From Amphiduros pacificus (Eukaryota; Annelida; Polychaeta; Phyllodocida; Hesionidae), in NCBI GenBank assembly GCA_949316495.1, contig OX439008.1:12047532-12111531 (forward strand): a stretch of 64,000 nt of DNA. The letters run 5' to 3'. Under the pieces are notes generated by a model. It ran no database searches. It was not told where the DNA came from and saw only the letters and a program-made list of their open reading frames with translations. This document shows, piece after piece, positions 1 through 12,600 of this stretch. The position numbers and the translations under genes were made by a program. Numbering within the stretch: the first letter of the stretch is position 1; every line of letters starts with the position of its first letter.

Positions 1-2639
1 TTGCGCCCCCTGCATTTACCAGGCGGATAAGCCGATCAGACAACAAGGTCCGAGATGGGCAACTCGGCGCAGCATCTACTGCGCTGCCAGGTCATGCTCA
101 GAGGGTGATTGCTGCTCTTCATAGAATCTAAATATGAGAGCAATTTTGTGTGGAATCAATGATATGGTGGCAAGGGAGCCTCAGATTTAGCCTTAGATAG
201 GTCACATGATATAGAGATGTACACGATGGCAGATATGGTTATAAATGGGATAATAATGGATTGAGAGGGAAGTGAGGCCGGCTTATGTCTGAATGGGATT
301 CTGGGCATAATGGACACAGACCATGAGATGTGCATTGTTTTAGTGAGATAGATATCAATGAATGTGAAAGAGAAAAGGGGGGTAGAAATGAGATCAGAAA
401 GGGTTCATTGAAAGCATATATTACATGGTAAAGAGGAGCTTGGTGATAGCTGAGAAAAGGGCTTAGAATGGATGGGGTTGACATAGGAGAATGGGTGGAC
501 ATACATTGAGAGGGAAGGTGAACACTGTGTCCATCACAAGTGGTGAGACCACCGCGGCGTCCATTGGGTTGGCTTCGTGACTTGCCTAGCAATCACCAGT
601 CCATTTCAGCGGGGAGAGTGCTGTCAATTACCGGACAATCGAGCCACTGTCTTCATCCCAGTGCCACCTAAAACAAGCAGATTTCCTGCTACAAGCCAAA
701 TGGAGGCTTGCAACCTGACTAGAAGCAAAGTGCACATTAATACGATCCGCCCAACTACTCTTTACAGTAGAGGCACCCATTTGTAAAAGTATTGCATGTT
801 ATGGCAATAAAATGTAAATTTTACAGTCGTCTTGGGGCTTGTTTGGAGGGAAGTGTTATGGGATGAAGGCAGGGTGCTAGAAACTGATGCGGCGGAGTGA
901 CACTCTACCGGAGATGAGTCTAGCTTTTTCTATCTACTTCTCTTTCTCTCTCTAGTCCCCACCAACAATTACACCGTCCCAGCTACTTGTTCTATCTAGG
1001 CTGTTGCTTTGCGTCCTGATATCAATTTAGAAGAATTTGGCTTGAGGGAAGAAGAGTCCTTGTTCATTTTGTGTGTTCTGTCAAGGTGGCACAGCGTGGT
1101 AGATCACCGCGGGACGGGGCTGCCAGATCACCACCAGCCTCTTAATTGACGTAAATCCCATTATTTTCTCATAATAAAGCCTGATTCACTTTGAAGGGCA
1201 GGTTTGCAGGGGAGAGGTAGCTCAGTATGGTGCCAACACAAGCTTTGTTTGACGCTTTGAATCATAAAGCACCACACACCCCTAACAGATCTGCGCACAG
1301 GCGGACCAGGGCAGAATGTTGGCGCTCACAGCAGGCAGCAAACCACCTCACCTACACATCACTCCTAATGGCCGTTATTAAAACTTCATTTACTCATTTG
1401 CAGGGAGAGTATCGATATGATGTCTGACTTGTCCTAATTTCATTTACATCATTCTGAACTGTGGGTTGCATCTGATTATGGCGATAATAAAGCTACTTGT
1501 GCTTCATTCTCTAAATCCTCCCGATTCTCCTTTCTAGTAGCCAGTCTATAGATAGATAAACTTCACAAGCACTTCTTTTGATTGATGATATCATTCATAA
1601 TGTCTTTGAGAGGGACAAGGATTGCAGGAAAGCATTCCCTTAATGACCTGCACAGTAAGGACATGCTTGTCTGTTTGTTTAGTTTTTGCTTTACAATTCA
1701 GACGGGATATACACAGGTCTTCATATAATCCGATTAAGACATTGTTGTAGCAACCATTAAGGGTAAGCTGAGGGTCCATATATTTGGGTGACCTCATGGT
1801 TGTTGCAGGTAGTACGTGGGCTGAACCGTGCTGACCTCTGGTGGTGTAGGTACAACACGCTTCCTGGGGCAACCTTCTTGTTTGACTTCGGTAATTAGTG
1901 TAGTTTTGTGCTTGTTGTATCATCGATCTGTGCTGAGCTGAGACGTGTTGCTGGCCCTGGGTCCAAGGCAGGCCTGTCAGCAGCACATCCTATACATTCA
2001 TTACATCCCACATTATACACCAGTCTCCCCCAACTCACTATTTATGCTATGGACATTTTCAAATTAATCAACTCTTCCGTGCAATTCGTCTGTTTTCACA
2101 GAACATGTGAGAGTGCACTGTGAGTTTGTCATGGGAAAAGTTACAGTGTCTCCTAGTGCCGCTATTACCTAATGAAAACATCGCTTCCCAAGCTTTGTTA
2201 TTTCACTTCCAGCAGATCATTTGTATTTCGTTTAATGTAGATCTCATTGGTAATAATGAGTAAGGTTTATTTAAGGCTTCGCTCACCCTGTTGGTGGGCC
2301 GCTACAGTTGACATTGCTCCAATACTTGAGCTCTGAAAGCCATTAAAATTATTTGCAAAGCATCTGGTCGTTTGTGGTGAATTCTCTCACCAGCCACTAG
2401 ACAAGTTGACTGGGACGTTGGTCACATAGCGACCTCTAGTGACCACCTTTTGCACTACATTGTCCCATCCTCTTCCAGTGAGTTCCATACACAACAAGTT
2501 GGCGATCGCTTAATGAGATTGTCATTTGTCCCTGCATGATCTGAATAGAAATAGTAAGCGTGGCCTCTACATTTCCCCGGGGATTGTGTGGGGTGTTTAT
2601 GGCCCAGAGAACTCTCCAGCAGGCTTTGCTCCAAGCTGG
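1..2639. other. Upstream intergenic DNA, no gene recognised
   Basis: No open frame resembles a known protein. The first bases (about 2-17) contain TGCGCCCCCTGCATT, a partial CTCF-like core on the minus strand. A tRNA-A-box-like string at 1218 has no matching B box at tRNA spacing. Candidate POU4 upstream regulatory DNA by position only. Confidence 0.6.
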
Positions 2640-2883
2640 GACTTGACTTCTCGGCACGCATGCGTACTGTAGTAGTCACGTGACATGTGTCGAGGCGGAC
2701 AGGTGCACTACGGTACAATACCGTGCAGTATTTTAGTGTGGCAGTCTAGTGTGTTCTGCCACCGTGTCGGGTGGATGTTGAGCCTGCCAATAGGGAGCCT
2801 GTTCAGCGTAGCGTGACAGATCCCCGTGTATAGAACAGGGAGAGAGGGGGCTGAGGGTCACTTGTCACTGTGACTTTACCATC
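2640..2883 (+). promoter_or_regulatory. Probable proximal promoter and 5' leader of POU4
   Basis: Within 250 bp of the start codon there are three palindromic sites: ACGCATGCGT (2656-2665, NRF1-like), GTCACGTGAC (2675-2684, a bHLH-Zip E-box of the USF/TFE type) and the dyad ACGGTA-CAA-TACCGT (2710-2724). No TATA box was seen. The transcription start cannot be placed from sequence, so the leader/promoter boundary is unknown. Regulatory role is inferred from position and motif density. Confidence 0.5.
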
Positions 2884-4244
2884 ATGAACATGGCTAAGCA
2901 GCCCATGGGGCTGCATCCCCCACCCCACCTACAGGCTGCCACCACCTTCCCGGGCCGATACTCTCCGCCGTATCACCACCGACCGCCGCCCAATATGGAT
3001 AACGGCATGCGTGGACGTATGCACAACACAGGGGTATGTACCATCATTTAGCGGCTAGTAAGCCTATTAGCACCTGTATCATCCTGATTGCTGCTTTCTC
3101 CGTCCCAGCCTCCCACCTGATCTGTGTACGCAATTTTCTATTTACCCTCGTCCATATTTTATGAAGGCAGGTTTTTATCGGACCCGTATTTAGACGGGAG
3201 CCAATAGAGGCATGCGTGTTGAACATGTTGAATAGCAACACAGGATCCATCAGCTGTTGTTGTGATGAGGGGCTAAATATTTTATGTGCGGAACTCCATG
3301 TGAGTAGGCCTTTTTGTTTTTCTAATGGTAGAATTTTATTTGTGTCTTTGCAGGGCAACATATTTGGAGGGTTAGACGACAGTTTGTTGGCCCGGGCTGA
3401 GGCCTTGGCGGCGGCAGATGTGTCCAAAGGATCGTCACCGCCTATCGTGAAGCCCGACAGTCTCTACGGACACGCAGATATGGGTGGACACAACCCAGCC
3501 ATGTCCAGGGCTCAGGTCCCCCTTCACGGCTTCTCAGCTCCGGGGGACACCATGCTGGACCAGGTGTCCCTTGGCATGACCATGCCTCTGGGAAGCATGG
3601 GATCCGGCCCGGACCACAATGGACTCACCTCCCATGCCCATACTCACCAGATGTACTCCCCCGTATACAGCCATGCCACAAACGGCATCAACACTCACCA
3701 CGGACTTACCTCACACCACCCCCATGCAGTTCACCACTCAGACACGGAATGTGATCCCAGGGAACTGGAAGCCTTTGCCGAACACTTCAAACAGAGACGA
3801 ATAAAGTTGGGGGTGACCCAATGCGACGTGGGTGGAGCTCTCGGCAAACTCAAGCTCCCGGGGGTAGGCTCTCTATCACAGAGCACAATTTGCCGATTTG
3901 AATCTCTGACATTAAGTCATAACAATATGATTGCCCTAAAACCTGTTCTGCAAGCCTGGTTGGAGGAGGCAGAGAAAAACGCAAGAGAGGCTAAAAATGC
4001 TGAACTTATGAACAATTGTGGAGACAAGAAGAGAAAAAGGACATCCATTGCAGCCCCGGAGAAGCGCTCTCTCGAGGCTTATTTTGCCGTACAACCCCGA
4101 CCTTCCGGGGAGAAAATCGCTCAAATTGCCGAGAAATTAGACCTCAAGAAAAACGTAGTCAGAGTGTGGTTCTGTAACCAGCGACAAAAACAGAAAAGGA
4201 TGAAATTTTCAGCGACGATGCAGGGAGGAGCAGGTCCACACTAG
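2884..4244 (+). CDS. POU4: POU class 4 homeodomain transcription factor (Brn3/UNC-86/Acj6 type)
   Basis: CDS is join(2884..3033, 3354..4244), 346 aa, stop TAG at 4242-4244. Seen: an N-terminus resembling other POU4 proteins (MNMAKQPMGLHPPP), the POU-IV box GNIFGGLDDSLLARAEALAA at residues 51-70 directly after the intron, a His/Met-rich linker (about 144-179), a POU-specific domain from Asp184 to about 258 with the SQSTICRFE recognition helix, and a POU homeodomain at 275-334 with WFCNQR (Cys324 = homeodomain position 50, Asn325 = 51, Arg327 = 53). The tail after the homeodomain is only 12 residues. Family knowledge: nuclear DNA-binding factor specifying sensory and other neurons; binds AT-rich sites such as GCATAATTAAT. 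The start has A at -3 and a second Met two codons on (2890) that could also be used. TQCDVGGALGKLKLPG differs slightly from the common TQADVGSALANLKIPG. No frameshift or missing key residue is seen. Family assignment is very secure; the exact start and exon 1 are slightly less so. Confidence 0.96.
3034..3353 (+). other. POU4: Intron of POU4 (phase 0)
   Basis: Donor GTATGT at 3034 follows GGG; the acceptor tract TTTGTGTCTTTGCAG ends at 3353. Exon 1 contributes exactly 50 codons and exon 2 resumes at GGC (Gly-Asn-Ile-Phe), so the intron is phase 0 and sits just before the POU-IV box. Reading through from exon 1 meets a stop at 3049-3051. The last 138 bases (from an ATG at 3216) are open in frame with exon 2, which allows an alternative N-terminus if this part is transcribed and retained. 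Confidence 0.88.
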
Positions 4245-6090
4245 TCAATAACTTTGTTAATAATGTATGGTATAAACAATGTACAGTACTGTGTACTATA
4301 ATGTTCCTCTGGATGGACTGGGACAATTTTTCCAGGACAGGGACACACTGTGAGAGTGACACGGCAAGTATATTACCATTGTGTAAGTGTGCATTCACGT
4401 GACATTAGCGGAGTTCAGAACCGACGAGACGGTACTGTACAGACTTTGTCATTTATATATATTTAAATATTCATATAAACCAGAGGGAGATATTTATAAA
4501 TTTATAAGCAAAAGAATGTATTTAAAAAATCTTGTAAATTTTATTTTTATGACGCATTTACCTCGTTGTCAATGTAAAGATGGCCAGCAAATGTGCATGG
4601 TGTTCTATCTACCGTGTCGGAGGCAATGTTAAGCCCCCTGAACCTGTACCATATCATGAGAAAACCGGGTGCCACCGCAAGCTTGGCACGCCGCACCCTT
4701 TTAGGGGAAAACACACATTATTTGGTGTTCATAGAATTTTGTTTTAATTAGCAATTACCAGGTTGTGTGATGATCTAAGCGTGTGTTGGGATGAAACTAA
4801 TCACCTGTACACCCACAGGTTAGCGTATCTTTCCATGACACAATTTTGTGACATTTTAACTTCGTGCCATTGCCTTTTCTGTGAGAAAAAATAGCATGGC
4901 TAGAGTAAATCAAAATGTTTTGCGACTCAGTCGATAATATGTTGTTCTATCATTTTACATTTTGTCTCATCCTGTAATATACTCATTGAATTTTCACCCA
5001 AAATCATCAAATGGATCATTTTTTTTTCACTCATAGTATTTTCCAGCGAACAAAACCCACCACATTATTATGACGACGGACTCTCAGTGTGTTAATTATA
5101 AATGTTTGTTTCCATGTAAGTGTCACCGATCGCCACTTTTTAATGTGTTAAAAATAACTGAAATTAGCACCAAGGAAAAAGCATTTGTGCTATTAAAGAA
5201 TGATGGTGCTGTGTAAATAGAGATAAATGAATAGTCTAAAGTGCTCACCTTCTACCAAGTATCTTTGGCTCAAAGCACGTGTGTATATTGTGTAAAATCT
5301 GTCTAGAATCAAAATTCCACCAGATATAAATTGTACATTTGATACTGAAATTAGCTGCATTTGCCGCGTGAAGCAGGGCTCCCACCAAACCGTATAAAAT
5401 ATTCAACGTAGTTTCTTTGTGTAGCATTAAGAATTCATGCAGAGGAAATTCGCTGATATAAACAGCAGCAACAGTTTCACAAGGGTGTGAACAAGTGATC
5501 GTGGTTTAAATATTCATAAATTTAACCCTAATGCCACCAAAACAGCTGGTTGACATTGCACTTATTGACAGAGCGAGAGTGGTTCAGCGTAAAACAGACT
5601 GTATAATAATACTCGGGATGGGAATATCCTCCTGGTCCCGTGTAATGCCGCATCACTCCGCGCTGCTCCTAATGTGCTTAATGTTGAAATGGCAGAATTG
5701 TATCAAAGCGTAGCATAATCGACTATTGTTGCTACATTACAGGATATATTAGGCATTTTTTTTCCTTACTTGCTCAAATAAAATATGGTCGCAGTGTTGC
5801 TGTTGATGTTATAATGGCGTTATTCTGCTGTAAAAATGGAGATGTTTAGTGCTAGCAGAAATATGAGTGATCGCACCCTACAAAGTCCAGGCCAGCTTGG
5901 GCAAAAAGCACCTGCTCCACGCGGCCGCTAAACCCAAACCTATTATCCCATTTGCTGTGTCTCATTACGGCTAAAGGTTGCAGAAATTTGTGGTAATGGA
6001 AGATTACATTGTCTTGTGATGTATCTGCCACTGAATGTGTCATCCTTCTGTTTGCAAATATTATACCATTGACAACTGAATTTGAATAAA
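4245..6090 (+). other. Probable POU4 3' UTR and downstream flank
   Basis: AT-rich non-coding sequence follows the stop codon. The canonical AATAAA hexamer is absent for over 1.5 kb: the first plausible signals are ATTAAA at 5192-5197, AATAAA at 5777-5782 and AATAAA at 6085-6090. Long 3' UTRs are common for neural transcription factors. Which signal is used cannot be told without transcript data. The small open frames here have no recognisable protein. Confidence 0.5.
5777..5782 (+). terminator. Candidate polyadenylation signal (AATAAA) for POU4
   Basis: First canonical AATAAA downstream of the POU4 stop, about 1.53 kb after it. Alternatives are the weaker ATTAAA at 5192 and AATAAA at 6085. 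Confidence 0.35.
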
Positions 6091-9000
6091 GACAGCTTAA
6101 AACATGAATTCTGCTCAGTGTTGACTTCTTGTGCTCTAAACTATTCTGTGTGCCAGAAGAAATTGTTGTTGCGGTTTTCCCCAGGGATCCGTTTCACATC
6201 TGTGCTTTATTTTCCGTCCTTCACTTTTACCAAATAATTAATTAAAGTGCACGCGAATGGGCGGGAGGCAGAGGTCATTTCGGTGGCAAATTTGGATTTA
6301 TTCATCTGGTCTGACGACGAGAATATGGTCCCTCCTCGCTGCTCTAATATAACTACAATCGTTCACACAAGGTTTTTGATTAAATTGAATCGCATTTGGT
6401 GAAATTTGCCATTATCTATAACCCATCGCCCCTCATGCCTCCCCGTGTCAGACGTTTTCATGTAATTACTAAATGTAATGACAAACAAATAGCCATTCCT
6501 ATGGAAATCCAGCTTTCAGGACAATAAATGTTATTTAACATTCCATTATATTTACATATTCTAGCTAAAAATGTCTATTATTTCATGGCGGAACCCATCG
6601 CTTGTTGTCTACAAATCTTCCATATTTAAACATAGAAAACAAACGAATATTTAGCACGAGTATCTCAAAAGCATTTGGAAAAAGAAACGAATCTGTAAGT
6701 GTTAGAGCGGGTTGTGAAGCGCAGATGTGCAGTAAGAATCTCCTTACACCCTTTTCTCCCCAGACAGGATCGGGCAGTCATAATTGTAGCCAATTTTCTG
6801 GCAGAGTAGAAGATTTGTGGACATGAAGCCAATAAGGTAGAAGCTCATCATATTGCCATCACTGCATGTGTTGTAGTAAATATGCCATAAACGCATCGCA
6901 TCTGCTCTGCTAAATGCAGTAGAATGATTGCTGCTCAAACAGCCACCAACATGTACGATACTACTCATACCTATCTCCCCCTCATTTATCACGTGAATAT
7001 TTTTTATTTTGCAAAGAAATAATACACTTAGGATTAAATATCTCTTTAAAAAAAACTATATTCCCCGAATATTGTGCTTTAAAGCCTGTTAAAACACGCA
7101 CCCACACTTTGTTACTCATAAGAAAAAAAATATATTACGAGATATAACATTTTCTTGATTGGATTTTGACCCCCGTTGGACCAATTTGGAATTTGAAATC
7201 ATATTATGTTAAATATAACGCAGTGGAAGGTCCTAGAAACAGGAGAATCACATATAAGACTTGATACCTCTTTATTATTATCATTATATCATTTAACACA
7301 AGATGATTATCTTCTTAGTTTCATAAACTAAGGTTTGATATTGTGATGAATCTAATATATATATATATAGTGTCTCAATTCATAAATACCAGTCACTAAA
7401 ATGTGTTCCCTGATCGTCTCTCAAAAAGGGACATTCTATTTGTTACACAAAAGGGAACAATCTGTCATCAAAATGCATCCACTGTTCTGAAACTATCTTC
7501 ATAACTGCGTGTAAAGCATTCTCTATATTTCAAAGAAATGTTTGCACCCATTTTATTCATCGATATGCACTAAGATAAACCTATTGCCACTAAAATATAC
7601 ATAATTTATACATCACAGAAAAATATGACCCATTCATTACACGATGTATAATATCTATATACCTAGATCTTGCAATTGTTCACAAAAAACTTGAAATAAA
7701 ATTTATGCACAGTGTTTCCACTAATTTTGAAATCTCTTGGGAATGACAAGGAATAGAGGAAATAAAATTCTTTACTCAATGCAATATAAATCAAACAGCC
7801 GGAAGTTGTTATGTGAGAAATTCCATAAACCACAACAATGTTGTGCTATTCTCAATCTATATATATAATAATCTCCCGCAGCACAACACACGATAGGCAC
7901 ACATCCACATTAGACTGAGCCTAATATGTCCTGGACAAGGTAGACACTATTTACTGTATCAATAAAGGTAATGTCATTCTCTGGTATATGACAATAATCT
8001 AGTATGCAGAGTGGCTGGGTTGGCTATTCTGTAGTAAATGGGTGGTGTTTAGACGCGGGGTGGCTCAGACCATACTTTATGCAATATTTATCAGTTGCAG
8101 CCTCTGGCAGGTGCAACTGCCACTACGCTAATGAAATGAGTAACCAAAAATGCCATATTTATCACAGAGAATCCTCCACAAACGGCAATGTTTCTATTAT
8201 TTCAAAGTGTAATATTAAGTAGGGAGTAAGATTTGGGTCAGGAGGTAGAGCCGAGCAGCTCTGCGGCTAGCCTAGCACCTCTGAGGACGCCATTTGGTGG
8301 GGGCCCCAGAGAGACGGCAAACCGAATGCGGCCAGGCAGGGTCACAACACTTGATCAAATTTTCATCACTATCGACCAGCCGAATTGTGAGAGCAGTTGA
8401 GATCAGCTGATTGCTGTCTGACATCTGTAACACACACAGACCTGCCAACCTGTGAAGAGAATGGCGGCCAAACGGCAACGATTGAAGGTGGTGGCCATGT
8501 TGATGCAGGGATAAAGCACTGAACAAATGCACAGAACCAGCAAAGAATGGCGGCAGATTACAAGACAACAATTACCGCTGCCTGGCCTGTGGTTGGGGGT
8601 GAAGGGGGAAAGATCAATGTGCCTTCATGTGCGCATTATATTCATTACCCCGGTGTCCACACAGCCTGTGCGGTTCCCAGGCCGGGGACGGGCCCGACTC
8701 TGTCAGCCTCGCCGATAATTGGCCCATCTCTCCGGCTACAGGATCGACACGTCTCCCTGAAGCACTCCTTCCGATCTCACATCCGATATCCAACCCCGAC
8801 AGGCTTTTTAATACAGGAAAAATTAAGGAGCTAAAAGTGTTAAGAGAGGATGTTTAAGACATGGGTGTTTAGGGTTTGAATTGGCAAAGCTGCACAGCCA
8901 GGTGAATACGATCTGCTCAAAGAACATCCAATATGGAACCAGCAACCATGTGAATTATGACAATAGACAACAGACCGCACCGGAAAAATCGACCGGTATT

Positions 9001-11984
9001 CCAAACAGAAGTGGAGTGTGGTTGGAGCAGGCTGTGTTGTATCGGACATGTAACCTGGTCCCCAGGCAAACAAGAACCGGTGTGAAGCTAACAGACATTC
9101 TACAACAATATACACAGTCACACCACCGAATATCCACTACAGAACACCCAGCAATACACTTCTATAATATACACTGTACTACCATATCTCAATCAGTACT
9201 ATAGCTCTGTATGGCTAATATATTGCTATATTTTACAAACAAAAACATACAAAAATATATCGAGATAACATGTTTAAAAAACACTTAGTGGTCCAAATTA
9301 ATTCTATTGCACTCTCTGTACAGTTTCGGTTTTCTATAAAGCGATAATTAGGAAAAAAATAAGTTCTGAAAGCACAAGTTCTGTCCAAGAGATTGGTAGG
9401 TTAGAAAAGGAAAAGGTTAGAAAATATACCATATTTTATAATAGGAATTTCTGTAAAGGTTTATATGGTTCATGGAAATATTATATCAATAAAATGAGGG
9501 AATTTTGTTGTTGGAGATTTGGACATTATTCTCTCAATTATACGTATTCTTTTAACTTAAAATTGATATTTGTCAGAACACAAAATGCCTCAACATGTCA
9601 GCTGTTCAGTGGGGAGATGTTTCAACCCTTTTCATACAATTTACTTACTCATAGGTATATGTATGCATGTTCAGTTTGACTGGTCTGTTTATGTCTGAAA
9701 GAAGTCAAGAGGATAAGGTTGACATCATAAACACACTTTCTATGTTTCTCTTGCACTGAATGTTTTATGCATGAGTTACTAACATCTAAAACATCTCAAT
9801 ATGATTCCCACGGTCATAGCAATATTTGTTATCTGACTTGATTACAATAGATAGGGGGTTTATTATAGGTGAAAATTTGATCATGAAATTAGATTTCAAT
9901 AATCTTAATGGTGATAAATACAGAAATGGCAATTGTATAATAATGTATATGGAGAGGTCATACCGATATAGGCTAAGATCTATGGAACTATTCATTGCGT
10001 CAATCTTATTAAATATTCCACTATGACCACACAAGAGTGACTCCCTGTCAACATTACATTTATTATTTATTGCTATTATACACTCCACACATGACCCCAA
10101 GTATCTTGGCCAGAACGAAAATGGACAAACCACCTGTTTGATTTGACCCCATTAACAGTTAACGTATATCAAGTACGTGTTTATGTGACAAAAGGACTGT
10201 TAAAGGACGGTAAAATAACAAGACCATATTATTTTGTGCAATGTTGTCGTGTGTGTGGTTTTGCATGGAAGGGTCGTACTCGTGTGAATGTGGTCTTCTA
10301 TGATGTGTCTTTGAGAGACCGTGGAACCTGTACTGCTGCCAGAAACATTCATCTATACCTGAGCCAGCAGTGGGACACCTACACCTGCAACATCAAAGGC
10401 GCCGACACTTGATCCCACAGGTAAGAACACAACAAGCTTATCTTCTATCCTCATATCGTTATATCCGCTGCTCACAAAGTCATATCCCTTTTATCCGCTC
10501 AGCCTTTTAATATGTATTATTTTGCAGGATTAAATGTCATTAAAGTAGGCAAAGATTCTAACTTATTTTAAAACCCCATCTATGTATATATTAAGACTAT
10601 AAGATAATGATACACCGCTGTTAACTGGATGTTTAACACGAGCCTAATGTTTATTGAGATGTCTATTAAGGTCCAGGCTGAGTGGATGATTATTTAATAA
10701 GGATGTTGACTTGGAAGTGCAATGAGCTGGGGAGGAAGAGGCACACAGGATCAAATAGCAATGCATTGTGGGGCATGATCACACTACCTATTACATGTAT
10801 TGAACGCTTCTCTATTGTGGGAGAACTATGAATTATGAAACAGCTCAAACTGCCCGAAATAGACCCATATTGTTGTATTTATGCCCCGAGACTGGGACAG
10901 TTGTGTGCAGGGCTCCACCCAGGAATCACTAGCCACCTGTACAAATATCCAAAATGACTTCAGTGTTATTATTTGAATCAATCAATTCGATCCTACACTG
11001 ATGGCATTAATTTTTTAAGGTTGTTACATCAGCTGGGGTTTAAAGCACACAAAATCACAGCTATAGCGGGCTGTGTTGATATTTAAGCAGATTTGAGTAG
11101 CTCAGATATGTCTATTAGCCTGGGACGCTGACTGCATGTTTGTGTGTCCACGTGACTTGGCTACTGCCCTCTGCTCAGACACCTGCCATGAAGTGAGAAC
11201 GGTCCTCAAACCGTCAACCCACTAGGGAAGCACTCTGCACGGAATGTTCACAAAACAGCGCTCTGCCTTCGCCGCATTCAAACGCATAGAGCAGCAAGAT
11301 GGAATCATTTCCAGATTCTCCTCCACTTTAAATTAATTGTATTGTTGATGTCAGACCTATTTTTAATAGTCATGAATTTTGGGTCTTTACAACCAGTCAC
11401 AGAATGACCGATACAAAAGCCCAAAGGTCGACATTTTCGTGCATAATTATATGAAAAATCGTGTTAGATGTTTATTCTATTGAGTGTTAAACATGGAAGA
11501 TGTAGTTACTTTGATGCCATAAAATGTTTGATATATGACAGAGCTTTCATTTCCGGGAACTATTTGCCTTTTCCCAGTACATAGTGTGTGTATTGGTACG
11601 AATCTGACATTGGCAAACCTTGGATTCTATAATGATAATAATAATATTATTGACATAAAAAAATGTCTCTGTGGCGAGATGACTGTGAGTTTTATCATAG
11701 TCTGTGAGAATTGTGATCCTGAAATACTGTGTACCATTGAATAGCCTGTTTTGTAACACTTCCTCGTTTGATCCATTAAGCCAGCTCAGTTTGTGGGGGT
11801 GAATTGTGTCTTAATCTTTACGATTTTTATGAAAATGCATTTAAAATGTACTCTTCCCATTAATGGAATTTAACATTTACAGTTCGACATTGTTCAGGAG
11901 ATTGTAGACAATAATATTCAACTTGGATCCCTTGTTCAGGTATACGTCTGAAGACTCCTGTACATTCAGGTACATCTGCTCAAT
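6091..11984. other. Downstream intergenic DNA, no gene recognised
   Basis: AT-rich and non-coding apart from a GC-richer patch at about 8230-8860, where several frames are open without recognisable protein. A short TA run is at 7353-7368. An 89-codon frame at 10143-10412 is followed by a textbook splice donor at 10420/10421 but matches no family I recognise. A partial CTCF-like core lies on the minus strand at about 11161-11178. Confidence 0.6.
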
Positions 11985-12600
11985 CTTCCACTATTACTTA
12001 CCCCTTATCCACAGTGATATCAAACCATTATTGTTTTCACCTAGTATCCACATTGACACCAGACCATTTATTGATTTCCCCTATCCACATTGATAGCAAA
12101 CCATTATCTTTTACAGCCATCCACATTGATACCATGCCATAATTGCTTACACCTATCCACATTGTTACCAGACCATTATTCTTTACACCCATCCACATTG
12201 ATACCAGACCGTTATTGCTTTCCCCTATCCACATTGATACCAGACCATTATTGCTTTTCCCCTATCCACATTGATACCAGACCATTATTGCTTTCCCCTA
12301 TCCACATTGATAGCAGACCATTATTGCTTTTCCCCTATCCACATTGATACCATGCCATTATTGCTTTCCCCTATCCACATTGATAGCAGACCATTATTGC
12401 TTTTCCCCTATCCACATTGATACCAGACCATCATTGCTTTTCCCCTATCCACATTGATACCAGACCATTATTGCTTTCCCCTATCCACATTGGTAGCAGA
12501 CCATTATTGGTAGCAGACCATTTTTGCTCACACCTATCCACATTGATACATGACCATTATTGCTTACTTACCATTGTTATTTCTAACAACAGGGATACCA
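11985..12600. repeat. Minisatellite, 36-37 bp unit, about 15 copies
   Basis: The unit begins TATCCACATTGATACCAGAC and ends in a TTATTGCTTTCCCC-like tract; starts are spaced 36 or 37 bp (for example 12191, 12227, 12264, 12300). Copies are most regular at 12180-12500 and decay at both ends. The extra T in some units shifts frame, so open frames here are short. Confidence 0.93.

Noticed and set aside
1218-1265. TAGCTCAGTATGG as a tRNA or SINE A box
   Set aside because: No B box at tRNA spacing and no T-arm.
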